From: Rotaria sp. Silwood1
Taxonomy: Eukaryota > Rotifera > Eurotatoria > Philodinida > Philodinidae
Direction: 5' to 3'
Length of the DNA: 64,000 nucleotides
Assembly: GCA_905250075.1 (NCBI GenBank)
Contig: CAJNOP010000023.1
Span: 62,001 to 126,000, forward strand
Below are positions 1 through 16,930 of the stretch, one piece after another (positions within the stretch are counted from its first letter, which is position 1; every line of letters starts with the position of its first letter). Under the pieces are notes generated by a model that was not told the DNA's origin, made no database searches, and saw only the letters and a list, made by a program, of their open reading frames with translations. The translations under genes and the position numbers were made by a program.

Positions 1-921
1 AAGTTCATAAAATAAAAACGTAATATAAACGAAAGAAAAAATAAACACAATTGATTGTTTTGTTTTAATAAAACATTAACAAGAATTAAGAGAGATCTGA
101 TTTATCTAAAAAACAAAAAAAGGTACCATATAAAAGAATATTCATTGGTGGTTCATAAAGATATTGTCTCTATATTATATATGTTGTGATAACTTGTATA
201 TAAAACGTGTGTGTATATATTTAAAATATCTTCTCTTTTGAATTGTTATTTGTTCAAGGTACCGCCCTTCTCATGATGATTGAGCTTGTCAAAAAGTGTG
301 ATATCTCACGCTCGTGTTATTGTCTCTGATTTTTTTTTCTTCTTCTTCTTCTTCTTGAATGGATCGTTTCGTCTATCGGCATGTTTTTATCTTTCAATGT
401 ATGTGTATATATGTATTTGTGAAGTGTAAATGAGATCGATGCATGAGCGGCTTTGACAATCCAACAAGAGTAGTCTATGACACCTTCAAACAAACAATCA
501 TCTTTTCTATTTGCATAACAAAAAATATCTTAAGTACCGACAAGTAGGTATTCAAACGAATAAAAAAAAAAAAACAAAAAGAAAAACATGAAATAATGAT
601 AGCCTCTCACGAGCGGAAACTTCTCCTCCCGTGGGGATGGACAATAATGTTGAGAAAGATTACTTTTTACTACCTGATTGCAACATATGATCGATGATTA
701 TGACTCGAAATAGTGACATTAGCTATATACCTCTTTGATCTTGAACTATATGAATGATATGTATGTTATGAGCTTTATTTCATAACGGTAATCAGAAACA
801 AAAGAAAAAAAGATCTTGCATATTTTGTTATGAATGTATCCTAAAAAAACAAAAATAAATTACAAAAATAGTAATAATATATTTGTGTGAGAAACAAGAA
901 TGAGATTAACATACATGAAGA
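1..921. other. AT-rich spacer, no gene seen
   Basis: No coding exon could be supported here. The stretch is AT-rich with homopolymer runs and a short CTT repeat near 340-355. The part next to 922 probably holds the 3' untranslated region of the leftward DPH6 gene. Confidence 0.5.
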
Positions 922-2876
922 TTATTTTGGTTCTAGATGAGCTTTTTCAATTTTTAAATAACCAACTGGAGCAATAGAATCAGACGATGTGATGATTATT
1001 TTCACTTGATCACTATCAAAAAAAAAAAGAACATGTTAATCATGATATGCACAATAAATTCAAATGGATGAATTAATAACACATAATAAACTGTAGTTAA
1101 GATCTATTAGAAAATATTAATTAAATTATTGCAAAAATTTAAAAAAATTGTTCGTATTAATATTTTTGAAAAAATGAACAATCCTTGATATTTAATATAA
1201 ATAGAAATTCAATTAATTAACTCATTAACTGCGGATGATATATATATACATACGTTTGACTACAGCTATTGAACAAAGGTATTAATAACATATTCTTTAT
1301 TGATTTGGAAAAACTTTTTATCGTTTTCACAATTACTAATGGTTTTTTTGGATGGAGAATTGTAATTACTTTAAAAAACAAAAAAATAAATCAAAATTTC
1401 GATTTTTGCAAACAAGAAGTTGAAAGTCAAATAGTTAAATAAAATTCGAATAATTTATCACACTATTTAAGTAATTATAATAAATCTCGCGGATCTTTTC
1501 AAAAGTTTTCTCATGTTATTTAGATCATTTTCTTATTGATACAAATATGTTAAATAATGGATTCTAAATTGCTGATCGATAGGTCTATGAATTAGACGTT
1601 CTATAAACACTCATAAAAGTCTTCAATTTTTTCTAAAACTTTCATCTTACTTGACCAAGGTTGATCATAACAAAACTTAAATTTACTTACAGAACAATTC
1701 GTTGATGTTTAAATAGAGAACAATCTAATGTTAATGTTTCAAATTCTCCACCTTCACCACACACATTTATACCATATTTTTCAGCCTAGTAAATAGAAAT
1801 TAATAGAATATTTTTAAAACAAGAACATTTATATTAAAATCGAAAAAAAAAACTGAATTAATAACGAACTATGGAATCAATAAATCCTCATAGAAGTTTT
1901 TTGAGAAAAATAACTAACTAGTTTAAACAATATCGGACGCATTTCGACGAGAGTTTTTCCAAGATGTTCCTTCGGCTGTAAACCTTGAATAGAAAAAAGA
2001 AACGAAAACCAAGAATGTCTTATCGATTGTTCTTAGTCAATTTAAGTATTTCAATGTAAACACAAAATTTTTTTTTTTTAATAAGAATTCTATTTACCTA
2101 GAGCAGCTGTTTTAATTATAATTGCTTCTAAATTTGAATCAATTATTTCATTAAGTAATTCATGTTGATCACGCTGCCATATATAAGCAAGAACTTGAAG
2201 ATTTAATCGTTGGCAACTAAAATGAAGATAAATTACCAAGAAAAAAAAGAGAAAGAAAAAAGATTTACACATTAGCAACACGATTATTCTGATATTCAGA
2301 AAAAATAGCACCAACAGAAACAGCTTCAATTGTATGTTTTTCCTAAAAAGGAAAATATATAGACAATATGAATAAGATTAGTTTAGAAATAAAAGAAAAA
2401 ATAAAGACAATAGACAATATTTTACTTGCCTTTATCTGAGATAGAAGTTCATATAAATCTTCAACTTCATCACCATGAACTGGTTGATCATATTCTTTAT
2501 TTGTCGTTTGAGCATCACCTTTTATTTCTGCTCGATATAATGGTAATTCCATAGCTTTAGCAAATAAATCAATTATTTCATGTCCAACACTTTGATACAT
2601 ATAACTATCAAGTTCATCTATTAAAAATTACAAGAAAAAAAAAAAAAGAAAGGAAAATTATTTTTTTTTTTTTTAATGTTAATCATTCTTACCAATATCT
2701 TTTTTCGGATGTAAATTAGCTAATGCTACAATTTCATGACCATGTCGAACGCATTGTATCATATTATAAGTACTATCTTTACCACCACTAAAAAACAAAA
2801 TTGATTTTCATTACTGAATACATGAAGTATAAAAAAAAACGTAAATCATTTACCTTATTAAAGCAACCACATGCAT
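922..2876 (-). CDS. DPH6: Diphthine--ammonia ligase (DPH6), 8 exons
   Basis: Catalyses the last, ATP-dependent amidation of diphthine to diphthamide on elongation factor 2 in the cytosol (family knowledge). Exons on the minus strand: 2876-2854, 2787-2693, 2617-2430, 2342-2269, 2216-2098, 1983-1919, 1785-1691 and 1012-922. They sum to 750 nt, 249 aa, close to the animal family length. The N-terminus MHVVALISGGKDSTYNM carries the PP-loop ATP-binding motif SGGKDS of the adenine nucleotide alpha-hydrolase fold. Further family blocks are DELDSYMYQSVGHE, GDEVEDLYELL, CQRLNLQVLAYIWQRDQ, HLGKTL and the near-diagnostic CGEGGEFETLTLDC. The intron between exons 3 and 4 must use a GC donor (AAG|GCAAGT) to keep frame. 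The start is the only ATG before the PP-loop. Confident by motif order. Confidence 0.93.
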
Positions 2877-4447
2877 TTTGAAACTAAGTTAATATTTCTG
2901 TCTTAATCCAGCTATGAGAAAATTGTAAAACAAATAGTGAATTTCGATAATCTATGAATATAAATAATTTTAGAAATTGATCAATAACGAATCTAGGTCA
3001 AATTTTTCTTTTACACAATTCTTTATATATTGCGTAAAATACAACTTAGATAAACAAAGCTTAGTTTCTCTATTTGTGTTTGAAATTTGGATTCTTTCTT
3101 CTATTTCATACAAACAATAGTCATCTACTGTCAGGTATTTTGTCCATTGGAACAAGACAGAAAATCAATTATTATTATTAAAACAAGTAGAAATCTACAC
3201 ATCTTGTTTAACTTCGGTAATTAACATAACGATAGAAAAGATTATAGATTTCACATGATATTGTACTAATTCAATGCTTTAATTTATGCATAAGATAATA
3301 AAACAAATAATTCGATTCTAACCATAAACACTGATAAACTACAACTATGTTTTGTTTTTCTATATTGTATTGCATTCATTTATATCTAACGTATATGATC
3401 TAATAGTTTTCCTTGTTTCTTTTCCTATTTCAAACCTTTGAAATAAATTGACACTATCATCTTTGCAACGATATGATCTACCCCTGAATCACATTATAGT
3501 AATCAGGATGCAGTCAGACATAAAAAATCCAAGGTTCTCCAAAAGTTTTTTCGTCTATTCAGTTCTATGAAGCTATCTGTGCTAATAATTATAGTATAAA
3601 AAAGTATTGAAAAAATTCATGGGTTCTAGCAATAGATCTATTTGAGATTTTTCAGTATTTGTAGCTCTGACAACATTGTTATTTATTTGTCAAATTTGAA
3701 TTTTTGTCACTAAAATGATCAGAACAGATAATGCTACAAAATTCAATATATGAAAAGATATTTTTTTTAAGAATCGTTGATATCATCACTCATTATACTC
3801 TAAAGTTCCATTTTTGACAAACTTTTATTTGATATAAAATTCACTCTTTTATTTCTCTTTATTTTTAAGCTGTACCCATGGACAAATATTTTTGACATTT
3901 CTATAGAATCATATTGCCTCCAACATGTTAATACTATCGACCTTCTCAATGATTAAAATGGTAATAAAAGAGTAAATAAATACTTTAGACTTTCTGTTTT
4001 TTTTTTTTATATTTAAGAACATTGAATAAAAAGAATCTTGAATACCGGTCATTATGACTTTCTTCAAGCGAGAATTACAAATAAATACGAAAACAAAAAA
4101 AAAAAAGGGAAGAAATCATGCTCGAAATAAAAAAAAAAAATAAATGTATATGCATTTATACTGATCAGATAAAAATAACAACAACAACACATAAAGTTTC
4201 ATCTAGTTCATATAAACAAGACAAATGCATACAACAAAAATTACATAAATACATAACAAATCAAAATTAGTTATGTTTCAGCACCAAATTTGTTTAAATA
4301 CGAACAACATTATAAATAATAATAATATAAGTTTCTCTGCTTGTTTTTTTATATAAATATAAATATATATTTATACATATATAGACGTTATTACAATGAA
4401 AAAAAAAGAAAGACAAAAAAAACATCGCGAGCGATTATGTTCTTGAA
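2877..4447. other. Spacer between DPH6 and Rab7
   Basis: About 1.6 kb between the 5' end of DPH6 and the 3' end of Rab7, both leftward. It should hold the DPH6 promoter and the Rab7 3' UTR. A 61-codon reading frame near 2970-3155 has no family features and looks accidental. Short A/T runs only. Confidence 0.45.
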
Positions 4448-5440
4448 TTAACATGGACATTTATTTGTATCAGTATTTTGATTTTGTTCTGGAAGTCGTA
4501 TTGGTGATGGAAAATCTGGTGTTGGATCAATATCTTTTTCACGCGCTAATGCATTACGTGCAACAGTTTCAAAAGCTTTTTCAACGTTAATACCTTCTTT
4601 AGCTGATGTGTCAAAATGTGGAATATTGGATTTTTCTAAACAAGTGACAATTTTTCACATCAATAAATTTTTTCTATTTTCTATTTTTGTTTTATATACC
4701 TGCACACCAATTAAGTGCTTTACGTACTGGAATCTATATAAATAAATAAAAAAAAAAAAATTAAACAATAAAAGAATTTTAATATTAAATCAAACTAACC
4801 ACACGATTATCAAGATCAGTTTTATTTCCAATCACCTATAGATAAAGATTTTATATTCAAAAAATTTTAATTAAAAATATTTTGATTACCACAAAGGGAA
4901 AATTTTCAGGATCACGTGGTCCAGCTTGCTAAAAAGAAATAAGTGATTTGATTTTTTTATTAATAAAATAAACTAATCTATGACTTACAATAAGAAATTC
5001 ATCTCGCCAACTATCTAAGGATTTAAATGAATTTGATGATGTAACATCATAAACAAGTATACAACAATCAGCTCCACGATAAAAAGCTACACCTAAACTT
5101 TGAAAACGTTCTTGACCAGCTGTATCCCAAATCTTGAAAAAAAAATAAAAATAAAAATAAACTATAAAAATTTTAGTTAGTTTTTGAATTCACCTGCATT
5201 GTTACAAGACGATCATCAATTTGTACTTCTTTAGTTAAAAAATCTGCACCTATTGTTGCTTTATATTGATTTGAAAATTTATGTGAAACATATTGCCCCA
5301 TTAAACTTGTTTTACCAACACCACTATCACCTAAACATAACAAAAAGGAAAAATCAAACATAGTAGTTATATTATAGTTTTTATTTTATTTTCATACCTA
5401 ATATAATTACTTTAAGTAAAACTTTTTTTCTTCCGGCCAT
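4448..5440 (-). CDS. RAB7A: Ras-related GTPase Rab7, 7 exons
   Basis: Small GTPase that directs late endosome and lysosome traffic. Exons: 5440-5398, 5330-5194, 5132-4989, 4928-4890, 4835-4800, 4733-4700 and 4635-4448, totalling 621 nt and 206 aa, the usual Rab7 length. The start [19 protein letters not shown] matches Rab7 closely. Visible motifs are the P-loop GDSGVGKTS (about residues 15-23), the effector region [34 protein letters not shown] for switch II and the Rab7 signature after it, NKTD for guanine recognition and TSAKEG. The C-terminus ends Cys-Pro-Cys, a CXC double-geranylgeranylation signal. All introns are about 50-100 nt. The Rab7 assignment over other Rabs rests on the N-terminus and switch II. 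Confidence 0.96.
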
Positions 5441-8400
5441 TTGATGTATTTAATATAAAGAAATAATACGTAAAAAATAATAATAAAATAATATCTAAAA
5501 AGACAGAAGTATTTTTATCTATCATTTTTATTTGCTTTTCGTGTTGTTTATTTTGAGTCAATAACGTAACACGTCAGTGATATGTCAATAGACGAATTCA
5601 ATAGGGTCTGAAACCCTTACATTTAAATAAACTTTTCATGTTTTTTTTCTTCCAACATAACAAAAATCAATTGGTTTGTTGTAAATATTAAAAAGAAAAA
5701 CTTTACTGACACTTATGTTTTTCGTTCGTCATATCTTTCAAATATGTAACAATTTCCTTTTTTTTTGCATCTAACTGAATCATATCCATAGTCTATTTGT
5801 ATGACGTGTTCATAAAAGAAATATTTGAATTCATAAATTGTTAATTACATATTTTATATTATCTCTCATTCACCATGCTTCCAATTAAATCTAGTGAAAA
5901 TCTAACTATTTATTTCTTGTATTTACTTACGTAACAAGAGAACTATAAAAAAAGGTTTTAAAAAGTCAGCGTCCTCTATGTCCTTGTGGAAATTTCTTCG
6001 AAGAAATGGTATAAAATAATATAAATTCAATGATACAAAACCAATATATTTGTTGCTATTAAAATGAGGAAAAATTGTAATGACTCACTGATACCAATAA
6101 GTACACTGAATGAGATCATCATCAATCAAAATACAAAGATAGCAACTTTTTCCTGTCGATGTCGCTGTCTACAGTAATGTCCAAACGACGTTAAAATATC
6201 ACATTTCTATTTAGTTTTTCGTTTTATTAGTGTTTCATATATAGGATATGTGAAAAAAGAAAACTTTTGTAGGTGGTAACGCTGTAATTTAAAATAATAT
6301 TCGTAATAAATTTTATACCAAATTAAAGCGCTTCGAATATGATGTTTTGCAGTACTAAATAGTAAAGGTTATAAAAATGTTTCGTTCTTAAACTATAGAA
6401 ATTTGTAACAATTTGTACCATATCAACACAAAAATGTTTTTTTCATGACCTCACTCAAACTAAATTTGATTCATAATTATGCATATCACAGAACATGAAT
6501 TGTATGATCTGGAAAAATTAAAATAATTATCAAAATTGAAATTACAACGAAATACTATCAAAAACGAAAGATACCTATTACAATAAAGAAACACATTTCA
6601 GATATTTTGATCAGTATAAAAACAACTATTGAGTTATTTAAAAATCTTTTAGTCTTGGACTCACGACGTATTTGTACTACTAAGAAAATTAATATTCATC
6701 ATACTGAGTATTGATCACATTCATCGAATCATAAAAGATAAATAGAATTTTGTAATATTCATCATTTTTGAATCAGATATAATTTAAATTAATCTTTTCT
6801 ATTTAGTACTGTCAAATCTCATATTTTTACACATTCTGTCCAAATATAAAGAATGGTGAGAAACTAAAAACAAATGACGTCATTAACATTTCGCTTACTA
6901 CATAATTAGACTAGTAATAGAGAAACATTTTGAATATTTATTTTGATAATATTAAGCAGAGAAAAAATGTCAATTATTTTACTAGTACAACGACAATAAA
7001 GAACTAAATAATTCTGATTTAAATTAGACTAATTAAATTATTCAACAAGGTTTATTTAGAGTTTTTTTTTCCGCTTTTCAATATTTAGTTCACGTAAATA
7101 TAATTTAGCTTAAGACGACATAGAACAGTAGAGTAAAACATCCTCTACAAAAAGTAACATCTGCGAGTTCTCTATGACATTTATTGACTATGATACAGCA
7201 ATTTGATTGAAGTTCAAAATATGATTTACTCCCATTTAGATTTTCTGAAATTCCTTTCTTTGAGAACTTAATAATTACTTTTATTTACGTATATTCTATG
7301 TGAATCATTACATGAATTCTGTCTAGTGCTTACGGCAAGGGAACAATAATTGAAAATAAACCTTGTTGAATCATTTTGGTATTTACCCTATTTTTAACTA
7401 TAAATTGTATCGTATAAACGTCAACACCTTTATAGTATTAAAACCTGAAGAGATATGTTTTTCTTCTAGAAACATTGAAGACTATATTCATAATTCAAGA
7501 TCTTTTGATATGACATTAAATGAACCATGACTTTCTTTAAGTACTTAGCACACACAGAAAAAAAAGCAATTTTTTTAACCTTTTGAGTACGAATGATGCG
7601 ATTACACATTCTCTAAATAGCTTCTATAAGTATGAGTTATTGATTATTCAATGAGATGAAATGCATATAGATATTTGTGTATTTGAGATTAGCTACACGT
7701 TTTCTAATAATTATATGATTATTTCTTAAGATTTGAAACAATCATCATAGTATTCAATCAGTTAGAATATCAGTGAGTTTGATATCATTTCTTGAAAACG
7801 AAACAAAATGATATCTCATGTAATGATAACTGTTCTAGAGCGACATTTTTAAGAAACATCTTGAATATTTTCTCTCTCCGGTTTTATGCTGATTTTTCAA
7901 ACGGAGACATTATTAATGTCAACCAATAATTAATTTTCAAAGAATAATTAGATTTAACTGAAAACCTAAGACTAAAATCATCAAACAAACGAGTAGCAAG
8001 TCCGAATATGCTTTATATAAAATTTAAAAAATAATTCTGTACTCAAAATGTTCAATAAAAACTTCTTCATTTGTATATTAATCAATGCAGCTTGCAATCA
8101 ACATGAATATGATAATTGAAATTATGATTATGACAGACTACATCATTTTCTTCAAATATCTCACTCATCATAATTCGAAATAAATTATTTAGCCTCTTGG
8201 CAAGAATTAAAATCAATTCCAATTAATTACTCCTAATAGACATTACCAATCTCATAAGAGTAATATAACAAAACCGAATTATTTTGTTTCTTCAATTAGA
8301 TTAAATGAATCGACAAAAAAAAGAAAAATGACTTTGATCAAGTATTTTATCAATGAATCTCTTTATTAAAAAAAAAAACTTCCATGATGTTTCTAAATTC

Positions 8401-9020
8401 ATATCGGTCATTATCTAATTTATCTCAAAAAATACAACAGAAATCTTCATTTTTTCCGTCAGATCAGATATTTCTTTCTTATATATATATAGATAAATTA
8501 CGAACACCAAACGTGAGAAGAAAGAAAAAAAAAGACAAAACACAATTATTATACGCATCAGATTTTTTTTTTTTTTTCTTTTCAATCTTCATATAACCCA
8601 AGCAAACAAAAAAAACAAAAAAGGAAAAGAATTATACACATGCACAATACAAACATGTGAAGAAAAATTTTCTATATACAAATACAGCAAGATAAGCAAA
8701 TATTGATCCATACACACGCACACATACACATATATGTAAAGGATATAATAGTGACAAACATTTGGTCACAAGAAAAAATCGAAATATCTGACCCGCGACA
8801 ATTAGAGAGAAGACAAACTCACTGTATAGACGCGCAATTTGAAAGCAAACAGAAATAAAGAGACAGAGAGTGAATGAATATAATGCAGATCTACAGAAAA
8901 AAAAGAATTTTTTTTAAACAAAAAAGAAAGAAACAAGGAAATATATATTGATCCTATGCAGAAAATGTTTTCTTTTAAATCCGAGCGTGTGTGTGTGTGT
9001 ATTCAAACAACTCATTCTTA
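5441..9020. other. Long AT-rich spacer, no gene seen
   Basis: About 3.6 kb between the Rab7 start and the Groucho stop. No exon with family features was found on either strand. A 70-codon frame at 8384-8596 runs through T-runs and is not credible. The right part (8600-9020) is A-rich with a GT-repeat near 8989-9000 and probably contains the Groucho 3' UTR. Confidence 0.45.
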
Positions 9021-12487
<3,467 letters not shown>

Positions 12488-12514
<27 letters not shown>

Positions 12515-12667
12515 GTTTCCAGTTGTTTTATCTTGTATACCAGTATTTAAATTACCGGTATTAAGTGAACCGGTAACGGTTCCGCTACTACTCTTCTTTT
12601 TCTTTTTACTACTATTAAAATTTGACAAATTGTCGTCGTGCAATTTCGATGTATGAATCGATGATTG
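12488..12667 (-). other. First mapped Groucho exon, probable 5' leader part
   Basis: A TTGCAG acceptor lies just upstream of 12667 and the frame stays open from there to the MFPGR start at 12514, encoding a Ser/Lys-rich stretch, but it contains no in-frame ATG and an in-frame stop lies further upstream (about 12729). I infer spliced 5' UTR, with the transcription start in the CpG-rich region further right. An alternative N-terminus from an unseen upstream exon cannot be excluded. Confidence 0.45.
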
Positions 12668-14107
12668 CTGCAAGCTGCTACTACCAAGTTTGAGATTCGT
12701 GTGTGAGTGAATTTTGACGGCTTTAACTATTCAAATGCGCACGATGGCGATGTTGAATTAGCAACACGAAAAGGAAAAACAACAGAAATAAAAAGTGACA
12801 ATTTTAACATTCACAAACATCACCATATAGAAGAAAAAAAGAAAGCAAAATGAAATTGAAGGATAAGAAGTGAATGACAAAGAAAAACAAAAAAGGAGCT
12901 AAATATGTATATGTATATATGTATGAATGAATGAAATTTAACAGTAAGTGTATGAATGAATACTTCGTTCTTTTTTTTTGACTACTACCAAAAGAAATTA
13001 AACAAACATGATGATGACGACGAACGACATGTTGCCATGATTTATGTAGTGGTCTAAAATAAAATGAAAGAGAATAAATAGAAAACATGCAAATCCACCA
13101 ACCCATCCAATAGCGACACTCTGCACTTGACGGATTCTCATGAATGATGAATGTTACGCCAAGAGAGTGACTGAATTAGAAGAGGGAAGAGAGATACAGT
13201 AAAAGAGAGAGAGAGAGAGAAAAAGAAAAAGGCAAAGTAGAGTGTCACTAGTAATAGATTGAATAGCACGTGAATGAGACAACAAAGACCTTGACAATGA
13301 CAAATCGTTATGAAATCTAATTCTAGTGTAGTGGAACAGATACTCTATAGTAATACTAGCTGCTAGGAGTCAATGCATGCATATGAGTGTGTGTATGAAA
13401 AGAAAAGAAAAGAAAAGAGAATGAGAGAGAGAGGGGGATATATTATCTTAGAACAACACGACAGCATGTGTGTGTGTGCATGAACGACGAACATGTTCTA
13501 ATCATTTTCTATTAGTATATGTGTGTGATGGCCGACGATAGAAAGTAGCGGCGCGCGTCGCATCGGAAAAAGAGAATCGACGACGTCGACGACGACGACG
13601 ATGAGGCGAAAGGGAAAAAATAATCGTCGTTGTCGTGACCTGACGCGGCCGTCTTGTCGGCAGTGGCTGCTGCTGCTAAAGCTGCCGGCGAACGATAAGG
13701 TTACACGCATACAGGAAAAGAAAAACACACTAGTCGTCGACGAAGCACAAAAGAGAATGCGTTTCTTTTCTCCCCCTCGACTACAAGTGTCCAATTTACA
13801 CACACCATGAGGGATATAGATAGATAGATAGATGGATGAATGGACATGGATAGAGAAACAAAGAAAGAAAGAGAGGAAAGATACTTAATTAATCGCGGTT
13901 GCAATGAGCGATCGAGCGAAAGAAGAGGACAAAAGGCCAGTAATACTACCATCATATAAGTATAGAAAACAACAAAAAGATCAAAAGTCGTCGTTCGTGC
14001 TGCACATATATGCCCAAAGGACAACACGCATCGGTAATAGAGTATTGAAAGCGAGAGCGCACAACAACTACGCGTGCTTATTCAAAATAATTGTGTGATT
14101 GGGGCTT

Positions 14108-14142
<35 letters not shown>

Positions 14143-16930
14143 GTGTTGGGCTAGAGAACGATTAGCATTTCAACGACGAGAATACCGACAAGAAAATGAG
14201 AAATAGGAGATGATGAAGATGTAGTTAGTGGAATGATGTAGGCAAATAAGTTTCTTGCACACATCGTTGCTTTAATGTGTATTATTCTATTTGACATTTG
14301 GTCTTGATTGGAAGAACATAGACATATATATATATATATAAATAGACACAAGCACAATTTGATTACGTCAAGTAACCTCCGATTAGATATAGGTGAATTC
14401 TGATCAATAACAATAACTAAACACATTTATCCCATCTTCTCATTATAAAAACTATGTTCGCCTGCTGTTACTAACTAAGAGAAACAACAACAACAGTAAC
14501 AAGAATTTTCTCTCATCTTATCCTCTCAACAAGCACGACGATAATCAATATGGATGTATATATATATATACATATATATAGAGATAGATAGATGTGTGTG
14601 TGTATGCATTTGTATGTACATCAATCTTCATGCAAATAGACGTAGACGATGAAGGACAAGAAAGAAAAACAAGATAGAAAAGCGAGAAGATGCGATAGCC
14701 ATCGCAAATTGTCATGTGTATCTAAGTTGACTTGTGTGTAAATGTATATGTATCTATCGATGATATAGCGATATTGCGCCTAACTGATCATGTCAAGGTG
14801 TGGTCCACTTGAGAAGAGAACGTGCGTGTATAAATTATATATATATATATATAAAGAAAAAGTGAAGAGAGAAAGAAACAAAAAAGAAATGAAAATGATG
14901 AGAGTTGTTGATGACGTGCAAACAGTGTCTAGAGGCTCTGTGTTTCTGCCTTCTTCCTATTTCCTACCGTGCTGTTGTTACTATTCTGTTCATCAAAGAC
15001 ATGAATGAATGAATGAATGAATGAATGAAGCAAAGAAGCAGAAGATGAAGAGAAGAGAAACGGAAACTAGCCAAGATTGATGATGATGGTGGTAGTAGTA
15101 GGAAACGAAGGAGAGAGAGCAATGCGACGCTACGATAATGATTGACAATAGAAAAAAAAAAAAGAAAAACGAGTTAAACGATGTAGTGGTGCGAATCTTC
15201 AACAAGCTCTGACAGTGAATGAAACCAACATATATATATATATATATAGTGAGAGAGAGGAAGCATGCGACTACATACTCGTTTCATTCTTCGCTCTATT
15301 AATATTACACGCAAATGGAATCATGCATGCATGCAAAACAAAAAAAAAGAGACAATCATATGGCGTGTATATGTGAAAAAAGTTAAAATGTTAAACAGAT
15401 TGAACACCCTGCTCAACTACTTTTCTTTCTCTTTCATTGTTGTTTGCTTAGAACACATACACGTATATATATATATGTACTCACAATACGAGCAATTGTC
15501 GTCATTTATAGATGTCTGAATCTATTCTTTTTCTCTTTTGCTCTTTTATACTGTAGATCTCTAATATATATATACATATATTTGAGTGTGTGCATATGTC
15601 CGTTGCTCTATTTTGATTTAATCAAGTCAGTCAGTTCGTGAGCTTGCCGAGCTTCTCAAGTGTCATTTTCATCGCATCGATCGTTCATTTCTACTTACAA
15701 CATATACACATGCACATCACACACATACAGACACTTAACGTTCATACTCATGTCTAAGAATACGAGTCGCTATTATTAATAAAAAAAAAAAAAAAAAAAA
15801 AAACTGAATATTCTTATTATTAACCTGTATAGAATTTTTTCATTTGAGAATGTTTGTCCTTCTTATCGACGAATATTTTTTTAGGTACAATACAGGTGTA
15901 ATTTCATATAACAACAAAATAAATGTATAAGTGAGAAAGAATTTGTGATGTGTAATATTAATGCGATTAAATGTATGTATGCATGCATATATATATATAT
16001 ATATTGTGACTTAGTTGTATTGTTGACATTATTCGGGAGTAGTTGTGTTTCTTCTCACTCTACACGCTCATCATCATCATGGTTGTCGTCGAGTGACACA
16101 TGCCAAAATACATTCTTACTCGGAAAGAGAAGTGCTAATCAGTTAACATGATGCAGACGACAAGAGAAAAGCTGTAGATAAAGAAACAAATAAGAGAGAG
16201 AAAACAGAAAAAAAGAAAAAAGAGAATGAAGGTAAGACCGATCGTTGATAGAAATGACGAAGAATGTAAAGCGTGTAATATAACCATGCAAATAATTCTC
16301 AATAAGAAATAAAAGGAGAAGAGAAGAAAAAGAAAGAAGTCGTTGAAAAGCATTTACACATTCATAACATCCACAGCAGTAGTAGTTGACGAGAGAAAAA
16401 GAATCATTTCATGCCTTAGCATGCTTATTTATATATTTATATATCTATATACTTATTATTAAGAACGAATAATGATGATAAAGATGGGGAGATGGAGAGA
16501 GTAGTATAAAAGAAAATAGAACGATAACATATCAGTTTCATCATCAATGACATACGGCAATTAACGCTACCTAGAGCGAACGAACAAGAGAGGAGGAGGC
16601 GAAGGCATAAGGCCTTTTTTTTTTTTTTTTTCTCATCAATTGATCGATAAATTAAACCACTCTAGAGTGTAAAAGCAAATAGAAGTATATAAAGACAAAT
16701 AGAAAAAGAATAAAGTATGTTTGTTGTAAAACAAATTGACATATATATATATATATAATCAAGGGAGAAAAGAAGAAATTTCAACTTTCTTCTTTTTTCT
16801 TTCTTTCTCATTAATACAAATACAAAACAACGTTCGCTTTTGACAAGCTTAATAAAACGAAAGAAATGTAAAAAATAAATAAATAAATACATAAAATATC
16901 TCAAATTATTTGATTGGTTAATAACAACCA
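12668..16930. repeat. Microsatellite-rich field upstream of Groucho
   Basis: Dense simple repeats, unlike the rest of the window. Examples: GA run at about 13203-13221, AAAAG repeat at about 13397-13418, ATAG repeat near 13816-13834, AT run at 14107-14142, AT run near 14321-14340, GAAT/ATGA repeat at 15001-15029, poly-A at 15781-15803 and poly-T at 16612-16631. The strand between repeats is purine-rich. Many 60-110 codon frames occur but they run through these repeats and show no family feature. Probably the Groucho promoter and first intron. Confidence 0.6.
13540..13760. promoter_or_regulatory. CpG-rich patch, candidate Groucho promoter
   Basis: A roughly 200-bp island rich in CG dinucleotides (repeated CGACGACG, GCGGCGCGCG, GCGGCCG) in otherwise AT-rich DNA. 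It lies about 1 kb upstream of the first mapped Groucho exon. No TATA element was assigned. Placement as a promoter is inference from position and composition. Confidence 0.3.
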
